Source: Triparma columacea
Lineage: Eukaryota > Sar > Bolidophyceae > Parmales > Triparmaceae
Length of the DNA: 62,634 bases
Reading direction: 5' to 3'
Assembly: GCA_030267965.1 (NCBI GenBank)
Contig: BRYA01000358.1
Coordinates: 1 to 62,634 of the forward strand
The position numbers and the translations under genes were made by a program. This document shows positions 10,584 to 20,995 of the stretch, one piece after another; position 1 is the first letter of the stretch; every line of letters starts with the position of its first letter. Below the pieces are notes generated by a model. It did not search any database. It had not been told where the DNA came from and saw only the letters and a program-made list of their open reading frames with translations.

Positions 10584-11855
10584 ATGATAACGTTCTCAAT
10601 CAGTATGATTAGACTCTTCCTCGTAGCCTGCTTAATTACCCCCATCACTTTTGGATGCTCTTACACATATACACACACACACACAATAAACAAAAGCACT
10701 CCTCGAACCTTACATCAAACATGGGGAGTAAAACAAGCCCCTAAGTTAAGGGTGGGGGCAAGAGGTGAAGGTGTTGAGGTTGGTGGAGGGATGATGAAAG
10801 AGGAAGGGATTGTTTGGGGTTTAAGGGGGGGGGAGGTAGATGAGGAGGAAGATTTAGATCAAGGGATTGAGGAGGGAGTACGGGAAGTTGAAGAGGAGGT
10901 GGAGGTAGTGGGAGGAGAGGAGTTGGAAGAGGAGGTGGGAGGAGAGGAGTTGGAAGAGGAGGTGGGAGGAGAGGATGAGGATATGGAGGTGGTCGTCGAG
11001 GATGTGGAAGAGGAGGTGGTAGTCGAGGATTCGGAGGAGGTGGTCGTCGAGGATTCGGAGGAGGTGTTGGTCGAGGATTCTGATACGTCGAATGTGTCGT
11101 GTGCTTCTGATGTCTCCGTCGCTAACGTCGAGGGTGCTACTACTGACCCCACATTCCCCAGTGCAACAACGCCCGTTCCCTCCTCCTCCTCCACCACCTT
11201 CACCCGTCCCACATCCTCTCCCTCTATAAATCCCCCCACAACATCATTGGAGTCACTTCAAGCTCTCGTAGCTTCGACCTTATCTCAGCCTACAAAGCCC
11301 CCCATCCTTCACTTCGGTCGTCTCTACAAGTCCCTTTCCTCCGACCCCTCAATCGACCCTGGAACCCTAGCGGGAGCACTGGATATGCACTTAGATAAAC
11401 TTCGGGATTACTACGGTTCACAATTCGAGTCTAGAATCTCAGACGTTTCAGACGGTAACGCTAGGAGGATGGAGTACGATAACGTGGGGAGGAACTTGAG
11501 GGCTGCACTTGAGGCTAGCGGTTGTGAGGTAAGGAGGATTGAGGAGGGGATGGAAGGATGGAGGAGAGACGTTGAAAACTTTATGGATGAGGGGGCCGAG
11601 GAGGAGAGAGAGGAAGAGGAGATGGAGGAAGAGGAGGAAGAGGAGGAGCCGAAGGGGGGGGTGATTAATAGGATACGGTTAAGAGCTAAACGATACGTGA
11701 AGAAGCAAATGAACGGGAGGGTATGGGTTAAGAGAGTTGTTAACCAGGCGATCGTCGTAGCGCTAAACTACGCGCAAATGAAACTTGAGTGGAGGGGCAG
11801 GATTAGAGAGGAACTTAAAAAGGAAAGGGAAAGACCGGGATTCCCGGCATTCTAA
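10584..11855 (+). CDS. Unknown signal-sequence protein with acidic repeats
   Basis: 423 residues from the ATG at 10584. A hydrophobic N-terminus (residues 1-26) resembles a signal peptide or anchor. Residues about 85-165 are extremely Glu/Val/Asp-rich and contain short tandem units (GGEELEEEV repeated; VVVEDSEE repeated). The C-terminal half looks globular (SLESLQALVASTL, LDMHLDKLRDYYG) and ends in a basic helix after a poly-Glu run. No family was recognised. It shares a 132-bp divergent upstream region with the gene at 10451. Confidence 0.55.
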   Translation: MITFSISMIRLFLVACLITPITFGCSYTYTHTHTINKSTPRTLHQTWGVKQAPKLRVGARGEGVEVGGGMMKEEGIVWGLRGGEVDEEEDLDQGIEEGVREVEEEVEVVGGEELEEEVGGEELEEEVGGEDEDMEVVVEDVEEEVVVEDSEEVVVEDSEEVLVEDSDTSNVSCASDVSVANVEGATTDPTFPSATTPVPSSSSTTFTRPTSSPSINPPTTSLESLQALVASTLSQPTKPPILHFGRLYKSLSSDPSIDPGTLAGALDMHLDKLRDYYGSQFESRISDVSDGNARRMEYDNVGRNLRAALEASGCEVRRIEEGMEGWRRDVENFMDEGAEEEREEEEMEEEEEEEEPKGGVINRIRLRAKRYVKKQMNGRVWVKRVVNQAIVVALNYAQMKLEWRGRIREELKKERERPGFPAF

Positions 11856-11983
11856 GGGGGGGGGAGAGGGGAGAGGGGGGGGGGATTTAATTATAGCAGC
11901 GAAAGCAAGAATATGTATATTATCCAAAAACTGTAGATCACATCTAAATATATACCCATACCTCCCCCCCCCCCGCTGCCTGG

Positions 11984-12640
11984 TCAATGAAAAGTATGAT
12001 AAAGTACTTCGTCGTCATCGTCAATGTCTGTCCTGAGCATATTCCTGATGTGTCTATCGCTCATACTTTTCTTAACCTCACCCTTAACCTGCCTCTCCTT
12101 TGATTTATCCAAAGTATCCACAGCCTGTAACCTCGGCTTCTTCTTTTTCTTCTTATCGTTAACGCAACCTAAACCCTTCCCATTTCTATTTACGTTAACA
12201 GGCATAACGGGGTCCTTTATACCGCCTTCGTTTACAGCCGTACCAGACTTCCAACCCGCCTTTTGTAAGAGCTTGTAACCGACGTTCGTAGAGGGGATCT
12301 TAGAACCTGATTTCTTTGAAGACGACATATTCAAGGGAGGGGGAGGGGAAGGTGATGGTAACTTAGTTGTTTGGAGATGTAGAGGAGGAGGAGGTAGGGA
12401 GGGGGAGGATGGGAAATATGAATTTGGGGCGAGGTGGACTTCATCGAACACGTCGATTGACCTCTTGAGGGATTTAGATGTAGAGGAGGAGTTGGGGATT
12501 TTAGGAGAGGAATTTGATGGGTGGGTTATTTGGGATTGTTGCGATGATGATAAACCTACAATATCGCGGTATATGTCGGAGGATGTTGGCAAAGGTATAA
12601 TGTGAGTATGTGTGTGTGATTGTGACGTATTTGAAGTCAT
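11984..12640 (-). CDS. G-patch domain protein
   Basis: 218 residues from the ATG at 12640; the frame extends upstream only to a GTG. The centre-right part contains a G-patch: GYKLLQKAGWKSGTAV ... GGIKDPV ... RNGKGLG, followed by a lysine run. G-patch domains activate DEAH-box RNA helicases and mark RNA-processing or nucleic-acid-binding proteins. The N-terminal half is a Ser/Pro-rich disordered region. The G-patch lacks the usual GLG just after the first Gly (GTAV instead), so helicase activation is not certain. A nuclear RNA-metabolism role is inferred. Confidence 0.65.
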   Translation of the reverse strand: MTSNTSQSHTHTHIIPLPTSSDIYRDIVGLSSSQQSQITHPSNSSPKIPNSSSTSKSLKRSIDVFDEVHLAPNSYFPSSPSLPPPPLHLQTTKLPSPSPPPPLNMSSSKKSGSKIPSTNVGYKLLQKAGWKSGTAVNEGGIKDPVMPVNVNRNGKGLGCVNDKKKKKKPRLQAVDTLDKSKERQVKGEVKKSMSDRHIRNMLRTDIDDDDEVLYHTFH

Positions 12641-13030
12641 TTTTTGGACAGTAGAGAATGGTGGCGAGGAGGAGATGGTGGGTTGTGACAGTTTCACGAT
12701 TAACGAAGGATTAAATGCTGATAATACAGATAGCAGTAACCCTAAAAGCCTATTTAGACCCCTCAGGCCAAATATAATTCTAAATTAGGCGACAAAATAG
12801 GCTCACAAAATAAGCTCACAAAAAGAGAGCAAGCCTTTTTTTCTGTTGATATTTTCTTTGTTTATCGTTTCCAAAACCCTGCGATTTTGACACTTGCGGG
12901 TTTTGCTGTATTTCATTAACGATTTCCCTCAATTTCATCGCGATCCTCCTCATTTTGGATCTCTGCAAGGACTTTCCACTAACATCCCTGGAAGATCTAG
13001 GCCATTTTCAGGGAGCTCAAGGTTACGGTA
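12641..13030. other. Divergent intergenic region
   Basis: It separates the start of the G-patch gene from the start of the zinc-finger gene. It is AT-rich around 12720-12870. No specific element was identified. Confidence 0.5.
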
Positions 13031-14191
13031 ATGAGTGACTTGGGGAATATGAGGGAGACAACGACGAAGGAGGAGAGGAACAGGGTGAAAATTGAGCTTC
13101 CCAGCGGTTATGGTGATCTTGATCAGGCTGGTTGCAAGGTGGAGGATGTTGAGGGTGAGAGTAGCTTTGAGGAGGAATGGGGGAGAGGTGGTGTGGGGGA
13201 GTTCGTTTGCTTGTATAGCGATGAAGAAGAAGGGGAGGAAGATGACGTTGGAGGGGAAAAGGGGGTGAGAGGCGCTTTGTTTTGTGGAGTGTGTAAGGAG
13301 GAGGAGGAAGAGGATGAAGTGGATTTGTATTCGATCGACTCCAATAGCGACGACAGCGAAGTGGAGGAGGACGACGACGAGGAGGAGGAGGACGAGGATC
13401 TAGTCTCGATTGATGAGGATAGTGACGAAGAGGGAGAAGTCGAAGAGCAAGCTGTGGATAGTATGAAGGATGGGAAGAAGTTTGTTTGTAGTGAACCTGG
13501 ATGCAGCTACAGGACAAAAAGGAAATTTTGCCTCAACAGGCATCATGCAAGTACTCACAATAAAAACGTGATCTGGCACCACTGTGAAGACTGTGACTAC
13601 AAAGCGAAGCAAAAAAGCACTCTCAAGCAGCATCGTGCATTAATCCACAATGAAAACGTGACCTGGCACCACTGTGAAGACTGTGACTACAAAACGAAGC
13701 ATAAAGGTAATCTCAAGCTGCATCGTGCGAGTATCCACAATGAAAACGTGATCTGGCACCACTGTGAGGACTGCGACTACAAAGCGAAGAAAAAAGATCA
13801 TCTCCAGATGCATCGCGCAAGTATCCACAACAAAAACGTGACCTGGCACCACTGTGAGGACTGCGACTTCAAAGCTAAGAATAAAAGTAATCTCAAGACA
13901 CATCGCGCATTAATCCACAATGAAAACGTGATCTGGTACCACTGTGAGGACTGCAACTACAAAGCGAAGCATAAATGTAATCTCAAGAAGCATCGCGCAG
14001 CTATCCACAATGAAAACGTGACCTGGCACTACTGTAAGGACTGCGACTTCAAAGCGAAGCAAAAAGGCGACCTCAAGACGCACCGCACATTCATCCACAA
14101 TGAAAACGTGACCTGGCACCACTGTGAAGACTGCGACTTCAAAGCGAAGAAAAAAAGCAACCTCAAGAATCATTGCGCCTCAATGCACTAA
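13031..14191 (+). CDS. C2H2 zinc-finger protein with eight tandem fingers
   Basis: 386 residues, intronless, with a clear ATG. Residues 1-155 are highly acidic with Ser/Asp clusters. From about residue 156 there are eight C2H2 fingers spaced every 30 residues; finger 1 is CSEPGCSY..., and fingers 2-8 follow C-X2-C-X12-H-X4-H (CEDCDYKAK...LKxHRA.IH). Linkers are NENVTWHH or NENVIWHH instead of the classical TGEKP. Such arrays normally bind DNA, so a sequence-specific nuclear factor is likely. The high identity between fingers suggests recent expansion. Confidence 0.85.
   Translation: MSDLGNMRETTTKEERNRVKIELPSGYGDLDQAGCKVEDVEGESSFEEEWGRGGVGEFVCLYSDEEEGEEDDVGGEKGVRGALFCGVCKEEEEEDEVDLYSIDSNSDDSEVEEDDDEEEEDEDLVSIDEDSDEEGEVEEQAVDSMKDGKKFVCSEPGCSYRTKRKFCLNRHHASTHNKNVIWHHCEDCDYKAKQKSTLKQHRALIHNENVTWHHCEDCDYKTKHKGNLKLHRASIHNENVIWHHCEDCDYKAKKKDHLQMHRASIHNKNVTWHHCEDCDFKAKNKSNLKTHRALIHNENVIWYHCEDCNYKAKHKCNLKKHRAAIHNENVTWHYCKDCDFKAKQKGDLKTHRTFIHNENVTWHHCEDCDFKAKKKSNLKNHCASMH
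13530..14190 (+). repeat. 90-bp tandem coding repeats (zinc-finger units)
   Basis: Successive 90-bp units share the block AACGTGATCTGGCACCACTG or its ACCTGG variant, at 13565, 13655, 13745, 13835, 13925, 14015 and 14105. The repeat is coding and keeps frame. Confidence 0.9.
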
Positions 14192-14631
14192 AATCCAGTA
14201 CGTTTATAAAACAAAATATATGCAGGCGGTCAGACTGCCAGATCCCTGCCTGCTACACAACCTGAGGTCCGAGCAGCCATCAGAGAAAGGATTTATTCCG
14301 CTTTCTGCCACGTCAACTATCCTATCTTGGTGCCAGTCATTCCCGACCCAACAGTTTTCACACAACAACAAAAAGGAGAGGGGAGGTTGCCTTTCTTCAA
14401 AAAAAAAACTTTCTTTTGGAATGACAATAAAAACCGCACCGCGTTTAATTCGTAAAATGCCTCCGCCCAATTAATCTTAATCCCACCCCATTGGACCTTC
14501 ACCCAGAAAATGGCAACATTTCCTCCTCAATTTAATCCCAAAATTTTGTCGAAACCCACAAACACCACCCCATCTTCCCCTAGACATAAAGAAGTCCTTG
14601 CTGCATCCCCCCCCCCCCCCCGCATTCCTTT
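14192..14631. other. Convergent 3' intergenic region
   Basis: It lies between the ends of the zinc-finger and dehydrogenase genes. It contains copy A of a dispersed element (14416-14523), an A run at 14399-14408 and a C run at 14609-14622. Confidence 0.6.
14416..14523 (+). repeat. Dispersed ~105-bp element, copy A
   Basis: It begins TTGGAATGACAATAAA, continues CCGCACCGCGTTTAATT and ends ATGGCAACATTTCC. The same order of blocks occurs in reverse orientation at 36787-36890. The outer ends (GGAATG and CATTTCC) are imperfect inverted repeats. Confidence 0.75.
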
Positions 14632-15763
14632 TTAAACCTTGTCTATAACCTTCTTCATTTCCTTCCTCAATACATCCGCTGCCAAGTCCTGTGCTTCCAT
14701 GTCTCCGAATTCCTTCCTTTGTTTCGTGCAGTCGCTCAGTGTCCCCGCCGTACCGAAGACTCCTTTTCCCATAACGATCGTCCCTGATTTGAACTTGTTA
14801 GTGAAGTCAGGTCCGCTCATTGCCTCCACGTACCTCTTCCCTGCCTTGTCTACCTTGTGTACCGCACCCAGGGCTATAAAGAGTGCTCTGGTAGGCGCGA
14901 ACTTAACAAGGAACTTCAAAGGCTGACCCCATGTGTCGTACAAGCCGGTGATTGTACCACCGGGGGAGACGCTGTAGATGTGGTAGTCGGGGTTCTCGCG
15001 GGCTACCTTTGACATGTACAAGGACATGAAGGTCTTGTAGTTTTGCATGCTGAGAACCAAAGGCGAGAGAGCGAAGCGAGCGACATGGGAGGTTGGGGTT
15101 TGTTGCGGTTAGAGGAGGTGACGCGAAGATCTTTATACGCGCTTTCGCTGCCCATGAAGCACCAATCGCTTCCCTCTTCTCCACAACTCACCCTGCGATC
15201 ATCGACCTCACGCCCATGACACCACCGAGTGCGGAAGTGGGTGGATTTGACGGGTATATACCAGTCTTAGATTTGTCCCATACCGGGAAGGGCTGGAATC
15301 CCGTGAACAGCCAAACGCTGCGCTGAACTTCACCTGCGGCGTAGAACATTCTACCGCCCTTCTTTAGCTTGTTGGTGGTGAGAAGGTTCTCGACGATTAT
15401 GGCGTTGCCGATGCAGCCGGCGTGGAAGTTCTTGGTTACTCCAGTCTCCGTCTTCTCCTGTAGGGACTTCAGGGATATGGACCCAGCGTTTAGGACCATT
15501 ACGTCGATCTCAGAGGGAAGGGCTTCCACAAAGTCAGTGCAGGACTTCGGGCTCGAGAGGTCAAGAGTAAGGGAGCCGAACATGTCCTCCGGGCAACCCG
15601 TCTTATCACGGATGGACTTTATCGCCTTCTCCCCCCCTGACACGCTGCGCGACGTAATGATAATCTTCTTGAAACGAGATTCCTCGAGGGAGGCGAGCTG
15701 GACGCAGGTCTCAAAGCCGACTCCTGCAGTGCCTCCGGTGATCACAGCGACTTTGTTGCTCAT
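14632..15763 (-). CDS. Short-chain dehydrogenase/reductase, protochlorophyllide-reductase-like
   Basis: The model joins 15763-15192 and 15049-14632 (329 residues). The N-terminus has the NAD(P)-binding TGGTAGVG motif and the family NAG motif (VMVLNAGS); the C-terminal part has SPGG followed by TGLY. The overall pattern (FHAGCIGNAIIVENLL, SMIAG) is closest to SDRs of the protochlorophyllide reductase/retinol dehydrogenase type. With the canonical 142-nt intron removed, the expected catalytic YxxxK reads MQNYK, so the Tyr is replaced by Met. There is no targeting peptide, which argues against a plastid enzyme. The substrate is unknown. Confidence 0.7.
15050..15191 (-). repeat. Introner-like intron in the SDR gene
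   Basis: A 142-nt GT-AG intron starting GTGAGTTGTGG. It contains TATAAAGATCTTCGCG, CTCTAACCGCAAC and TCGCTCGCTTCGCTC, the same ordered blocks seen in introns at 44146-44289 and 45916-46069. Confidence 0.7.
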
Positions 15764-16193
15764 GGTCTTTCTTTACGTGGTGGTGTATGTAGGCGGAGGA
15801 GGGATGTGGAAGAGGGGGGGGGTTTGAGGGATGCGGGGGAAGGGAGGGGAGAGTTATTTAAGGGTGTAGTGTTAGGGTTAGTAGGAGCTTGTGGACAATT
15901 CTGCGGGAGGACGCAAAGTTGTCTGCGCGGGCAAGGTTGATTAATTACGTTTGCGGATGGGGCAGAGATGGATTTACCTGAAAGTCTCGCAAAGTGGTTG
16001 ACAAGGGGAGCAATTCAACCAGAAACCAGAACATGGTCCATGGCTGAGCCCATCTCCCCCAATTTGTTTCCCTCATTCTCATTTCTTCCTATCCTCCTAT
16101 TTCCTCCTATCTCCTTGATCATTATATCGGTTTGAATAGGTTTGGAATAGCATAAATAGTCCTCAAGGTGTCCTAAGTGTCCTTCAATTAGTC
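15764..16193. other. Divergent intergenic region
   Basis: Upstream of both the SDR gene and the SUMO-protease gene. No defined element was recognised. Confidence 0.5.
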
Positions 16194-19152
16194 ATGCCAT
16201 TCTTTAGTGTATTAATAAAATCTCTCCATTCGACCATTGACTTTGAAATACCTCACAATAACACTAATACTACACATAATAGCAACACTGATACTAACAG
16301 TACCACTGATAGTAGCACTCAACAAGCACAATCACAACAAACAGTGAGTACATCCCATCAACACTACAAACAACAAACAACCCTCCCTCACACAACCCCT
16401 CCCTTTCACACATCTCTCCCTTATCACACAACACTCACTTCTTATCAAAGATCTCAAGACCAAGCCTTGGAATAAACCTTGCAGTGAGTATCCACCCTTT
16501 TTCTCCCCACATTCTCAACCCATTCTCAACCCCTTACCCCCCTCCTTACCTCCTCCCACCCCTCTCCCTCCCCCCTTTCCCAGACGCATGAAACCCTCGA
16601 GCCTCCTCCCCCAACTCTCGGTGTATTCACCAAGGTCCCATCAATCCTCCCTCCCTCCCCCTCCCCCACCTCCCACTCCATCCCCAACGTCTCAACCGCA
16701 ACCTTCCTCCCCCACCTCCAGAAACTAATCTCACCCACCAACCCTAACAACTCACCGTACGCTAAGGTTGCATGCGTAGCTACGTCTACGGGTAACGTTA
16801 GAGATCCATGGCATAGGACGTTCATAGGAGGTAGGAAGGGTGGTGTTAAGGCATTAAGTGAGGTTGTTGGAAGTACGAGTGAGGGGGGGAGGTACCCGGT
16901 TATTATTACTTTCCAAACTTTTGAGAAGACGGATAGAGAGGGAGAGGGGGGGGGGAAGAAGGTGAGAAGGTGGGGGGGAGGGGGGAGAGAGGTTTTGGAT
17001 GATATACAACCGGGATACGGAGACACGCTAACGAACATTACTCAACCCACACTAAATTAACACCTTCCCACTCACCCCCAAACCCTCCTCCCCCCCCCCG
17101 CCTTAGAATCGGCGTCGAAAGACGATTGTAGTAAAGGATGACGGTCTCTCCTTAGTGAAGGACTACGAGAGTTGGGTAGATTACATGTCAAAGACCCTCA
17201 CCTCTGACCTCGATCGTTCTCTCAGCTTGGAGGTCTCCGTCGTAGACGAGGGGGACGAGGAGTACGGGAGCAAGAGGAAGAAGAGGAGGAAGAAGGGTGG
17301 GGGAGGAAAGAAGGTTGAGGAGAAGGTTGCGAAGGTTAACGAGGTCATTGACCTGCTAAGCAGCAGCGACGAAGAGGATAATGAAACCAACACTAGGGAC
17401 GAGATGGACGCTACAACGTCAACGAATGAAACAGTTAATACGAAGGCCATGGACGTGGAACCAACATCCTTCCCTTCACCATCATCTCCCCCCCCCCCCT
17501 TACCCTCCTCCACACAACCCTCCTCCGACATCCTACAAGTCTCAACCTCCTACACCCTACCCCCCGACCCCATCCCCGAAATCCCAATCCGAACCCTCGT
17601 GACGGTACCACTCTCACCCTCCTGCAACGTATACGGTTTCGTTATATCGAGTTACGTAAACCGTCCCACCATACCTTTAACCTCCGTCTCCCATATAATT
17701 CAAGCCTCCCTCCCCACAAAGGCGGGGTCAACAACCCGTTCAAAATTCGACCTCGCAGTAACAATGTGTGAACCCCCGTCCCCTACGAATACGTACCTCG
17801 TGGAACTCGGGTGGGGGGTATGCTACTGCCCTGAAAGGGAGGAGGGGGGGGGGGGGAACGTTAACGCTAACCCTGGAAGAGGGAGAGTGCTAGCGAGCAT
17901 ACAGAGAGCGGCGGTTGGGAGCGGGAAGAAGAAAAAGATTATCACGAAGAAGGGTAGAGACACTGAAGATACTTGTGACAAACCAGACAGTGAGGAGGGG
18001 ACGGTTTTAGGACACTATGATGTACAGGGTAACGAAGTCGCCTCCCCCACGCCATTGAACAAGGGAGGGAGGAGCGTAAATTTTTCGGTAAACGAGTCTG
18101 ACCGTGCTAGGGTTGGGATAAGGGAGGGTTGGCTTAACGACAACGCAGTGAACTTCCTAACAAGGTGGGAGGTTAACAGGTGCGAGAGGGGCTACGAGAG
18201 AGGTGGGCTGAAGGTCTGCGTCTTCAACTCCTTCTTCGCGACGAGACTGTTCGACTGCTTAGATGCGAGACTACCGAGGAACACGAGCAGGGGGAAATTC
18301 ATATGGGATACTATGGAAAGCAGCACACCGGATGACCTGTGGGGGAGCAGGTATTTGTTGATGCCGATAAATTACAACGGACATTGGAGCTTGGTGCTCG
18401 TGGCAAACGCTACGACTGCGTACGAAGATTGGAACGGAACGAACAAGGTAGAAGAGAGCAAACGGGAAGAGAGGAAGGGGAAAGAACAGCCGGCGATTGT
18501 ACTTATGGACAGCGGGAGGAAAATTGGGGCGCATGCTCCGCAGAGGATATATAGGGCCGTCAGGGTGTTTTTGAACGCAGCTTGGAATGGGAGGTATAAC
18601 TGCGGCGACGATGAGAGGAGTGAGAAGGTGAGCGAGAGGGGGGGGGGAAGTTGAGAAAGAAAGAAATAGGGGGGAAGGACAATGAAACCTTGGGGTAGAG
18701 CAAGAAAAACCCTAACACAAAACCTTGGAAACGTGCCTTCCTTTCCACGACAGGCTCCCCCAACGCTTGGTCTCCCTCAGAGTCCCTCAAGTTCAACCCC
18801 TTCTCTACAATCGCAATCCGAACCACCTTGCAGTCTAGTTGGTCTACCTCCTCCCTCCCCCTCAACAGTATCACAACCCCAACCTACCTTCTCGTTCAAC
18901 GGTAAGAACCTACCAGGCTACGCCCCAACCTCACTACCCCAGCAGTCCAACACATCAGACTGCGGTGTATACCTCTGTTTATACCTATCTAAAATACTGC
19001 AAGAATGCGAGGGAGGGAAAGAGGCTGTGAGGAAGGGGGACGTTGAAGATAAAAGCTTGTTTGGGAGTGAGTGGGGGGAGTGGCCGCAAGAGTTTATTGA
19101 GAATTGTAGGAACTTCTATAAAGGCGTTATGGGAGGGTTTGATATGGATTGA
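16194..19152 (+). CDS. ULP1/SENP-type SUMO protease (C48 family)
   Basis: The model joins 16194-16343, 16584-16961, 17107-18627 and 18754-19152 (about 815 residues). The C-terminal peptidase carries the C48 landmarks: GWLNDNAVNFL, the catalytic His in NGHWSLVLV, the Asp in VLMDSG, and the Gln and Cys in LPQQSNTSDCGVYL. This enzyme class cleaves SUMO precursors and removes SUMO from proteins in the nucleus or at the nuclear envelope. The N-terminal half is disordered, with basic KKRRKKGGGG and acidic SSSDEEDNE tracts. A proline/serine-rich loop separates the Asp from the Gln/Cys. An extra 33-nt exon near 16450-16483 is possible, so the first exon junction is less certain than the catalytic part. 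Confidence 0.85.
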
Positions 19153-19267
19153 ATTCTATCTATCTATATTTATATATATATGTCCCTAAATAATATTATA
19201 TTACGTGAAGGGATGAATTTACTTCTCCATTTTTATTTATGCAACAACACGCACTATATGGCCAGCC

Positions 19268-20203
19268 TTAAAGGAACTCCAGAACAACTCTCCACAAAAC
19301 TTTCGGCATCTTCTCACGTGCCTCAGTTGCTCTTAGCGGCGCGGGGGCTTCAACTCCGTCCAGTCTCTTCCGCTTCAGCCTAGCTGATCTCCTGGGTTGA
19401 TCCTCCACGTGATCCCAGGTTCCCTTGAGACACAGAAGAGCGTTGACGCGTTCGATCACAGCGATATTGCGGTGCCACCTGTAATGGAGGAGGTCCGAGA
19501 CAGTGGGCATGTTTTTATCAGCCGCGGCAGCGATTAGGGCAGTGCAGTCTTCGAAGCAGTCTTCACCGATGGAAATAGCAGGAGATAGACTGAGTTTCGT
19601 TAGGGCGGAGCATTCCATGAAGGCCCATGGACCAATCGTCGTCTCTCCGTCCGGGATGGTGATGGCCGTGAGAGAGGAGCATCTTCTGAAGGCGCCAAAG
19701 CCAATTGTCGTCACTCCAATTGGGATAGTGATGGCCGTGAAGGAGGAGCATCTGTAGAAGGCATTAACGCCAATCGTCGTCACTCCGACTGGGATGGTGA
19801 TGGCTGCGAGGGAGGAGCATCCGCAAAAGGCGTAATCGCTAATCATCGTCACTCCGTCTGGGATGGTGATGGCTGCGAGGGAGGAGCATCCAAAGAAGGC
19901 ATCATCGCCAATCCTCGTCACTCCAATTGGGATGGTGATGGCCTTGAGGGAGGAGCATCCCCTGAAGGCTTCATCGGCAATCGACGTCACTCCTTGTGCA
20001 AAAGTCACTTCTGTGAGTTCACTATTGTCTCTGAAGCTCTCTGTTCCGGAGTATACTACTGTTTTGGGAAGAGGATAGTACCCAGCTGGGACTTCATAGT
20101 GATCACTATCGTCATCACTAGAGTCATCACCATACTCATCACCATCGTCATCACTATAGTCATCACTATAGTCATCACCATAAACAAAGTCTAATTCACT
20201 CAT
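19268..20203 (-). CDS. BspA-like leucine-rich repeat protein
   Basis: 311 residues, single exon. An Asp/Ser/Tyr-rich head (SDDYSDDDGDEYGDDSSDDD) is followed by about six 23-residue LRR_5/BspA units of the form AFxxCSSLxAITIPxGVTxIG. The C-terminus has RRSARLKRKR, a possible nuclear localisation signal. BspA-type LRRs are protein-binding scaffolds and form very large families in some protists and stramenopiles. No specific partner can be named. Confidence 0.85.
   Translation of the reverse strand: MSELDFVYGDDYSDDYSDDDGDEYGDDSSDDDSDHYEVPAGYYPLPKTVVYSGTESFRDNSELTEVTFAQGVTSIADEAFRGCSSLKAITIPIGVTRIGDDAFFGCSSLAAITIPDGVTMISDYAFCGCSSLAAITIPVGVTTIGVNAFYRCSSFTAITIPIGVTTIGFGAFRRCSSLTAITIPDGETTIGPWAFMECSALTKLSLSPAISIGEDCFEDCTALIAAAADKNMPTVSDLLHYRWHRNIAVIERVNALLCLKGTWDHVEDQPRRSARLKRKRLDGVEAPAPLRATEAREKMPKVLWRVVLEFL
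19570..19990 (-). repeat. 69-bp tandem LRR-coding repeats
   Basis: Units recur every 69 bp with the common plus-strand block GGGATGGTGATGGC or a close variant at 19653, 19722, 19791, 19860 and 19929. Each unit encodes one 23-residue BspA repeat. Confidence 0.85.
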
Positions 20204-20995
20204 TGTAGGGATGGAGAGGATCTTTTATACCGTCCTTTCGGTAACCCTAACCTTAACCCTCGATTTGTTATACAGTCTTGTCGTTAACAGCTTCAATCCT
20301 CAAGGAATTCCTACATTATTGACGGGAATCAGGAGGGTTAGTAGTGTGATGGACGAAGAACAAGGGAGAGGGATGGTGAGACCCTCAAGGATTCGTCATT
20401 GTGGCGTCAATGGCGGTTCTCTACCCCATAGCAACCCCAATATGGCACTAATAACATCGGAAATGTGGCCGAAAGTAGTATTATCTTGTCTATGAGACGA
20501 ATAATCCAACCCAATGAATACTCAGTCAGTCGACCGCGATTGAAGAGGGGAAATAACTTGAACTTGACGTGAATAGGAGACTAAAATCAACGAGAGGACG
20601 AAATACAACTGGTTAAAGCCTTGACAAGGGTCATCATTGTCATTGTTGTCCGCCTCACCTTTATTTTGATAGATTTATTTATTGCCCCTATTTCTCCCTC
20701 CACTGAGGAGGGGTGTTTGGCCAGACCTGTTTGTTTTCCCCCAATAACTACGATTTACACAGCTCTTGTCCGATTCAAAGGAGAGGGGGAGTGTTGAAGT
20801 ACGCGGTTGTTTTGAAGAATTAAACTTGACGCCCTCAAATATTTCTATTTTTTTACCCAATATTCTGAACAATGTGAATACTAAATATATAATGTTCGGA
20901 CGCTAATAAACAAGAAATCGCCCTTTCTGAAACAACCTTATTCCGGTACTTGTTTGTTTTCCCCATCTTCTCCCCCCCCCTTCCCCTCCCATCCT
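20204..20995. other. Intergenic, no gene seen
   Basis: About 800 bp between two minus-strand genes. Short frames here lack coding character. An AT-rich stretch lies at 20660-20930. Confidence 0.5.

Noticed and set aside
13530..14190. A regularly spaced 90-bp repeat resembling a CRISPR array
   Set aside because: The units are fully coding zinc fingers in a eukaryotic gene, with no spacers or cas genes.
15139..15168. A 30-nt micro-exon with AYKD-like sequence and a 23-nt intron in the SDR gene
   Set aside because: The AYKD string resembles the protochlorophyllide reductase active site, but the same TATAAAGATCTTCGCG core occurs in other introners, so it is intron sequence. A single 142-nt GT-AG intron fits phase without a micro-exon.
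16526..17038. A 170-residue minus-strand frame
   Set aside because: It overlaps an exon of the SUMO protease that keeps phase with the catalytic part, and the codon pattern is a shadow.
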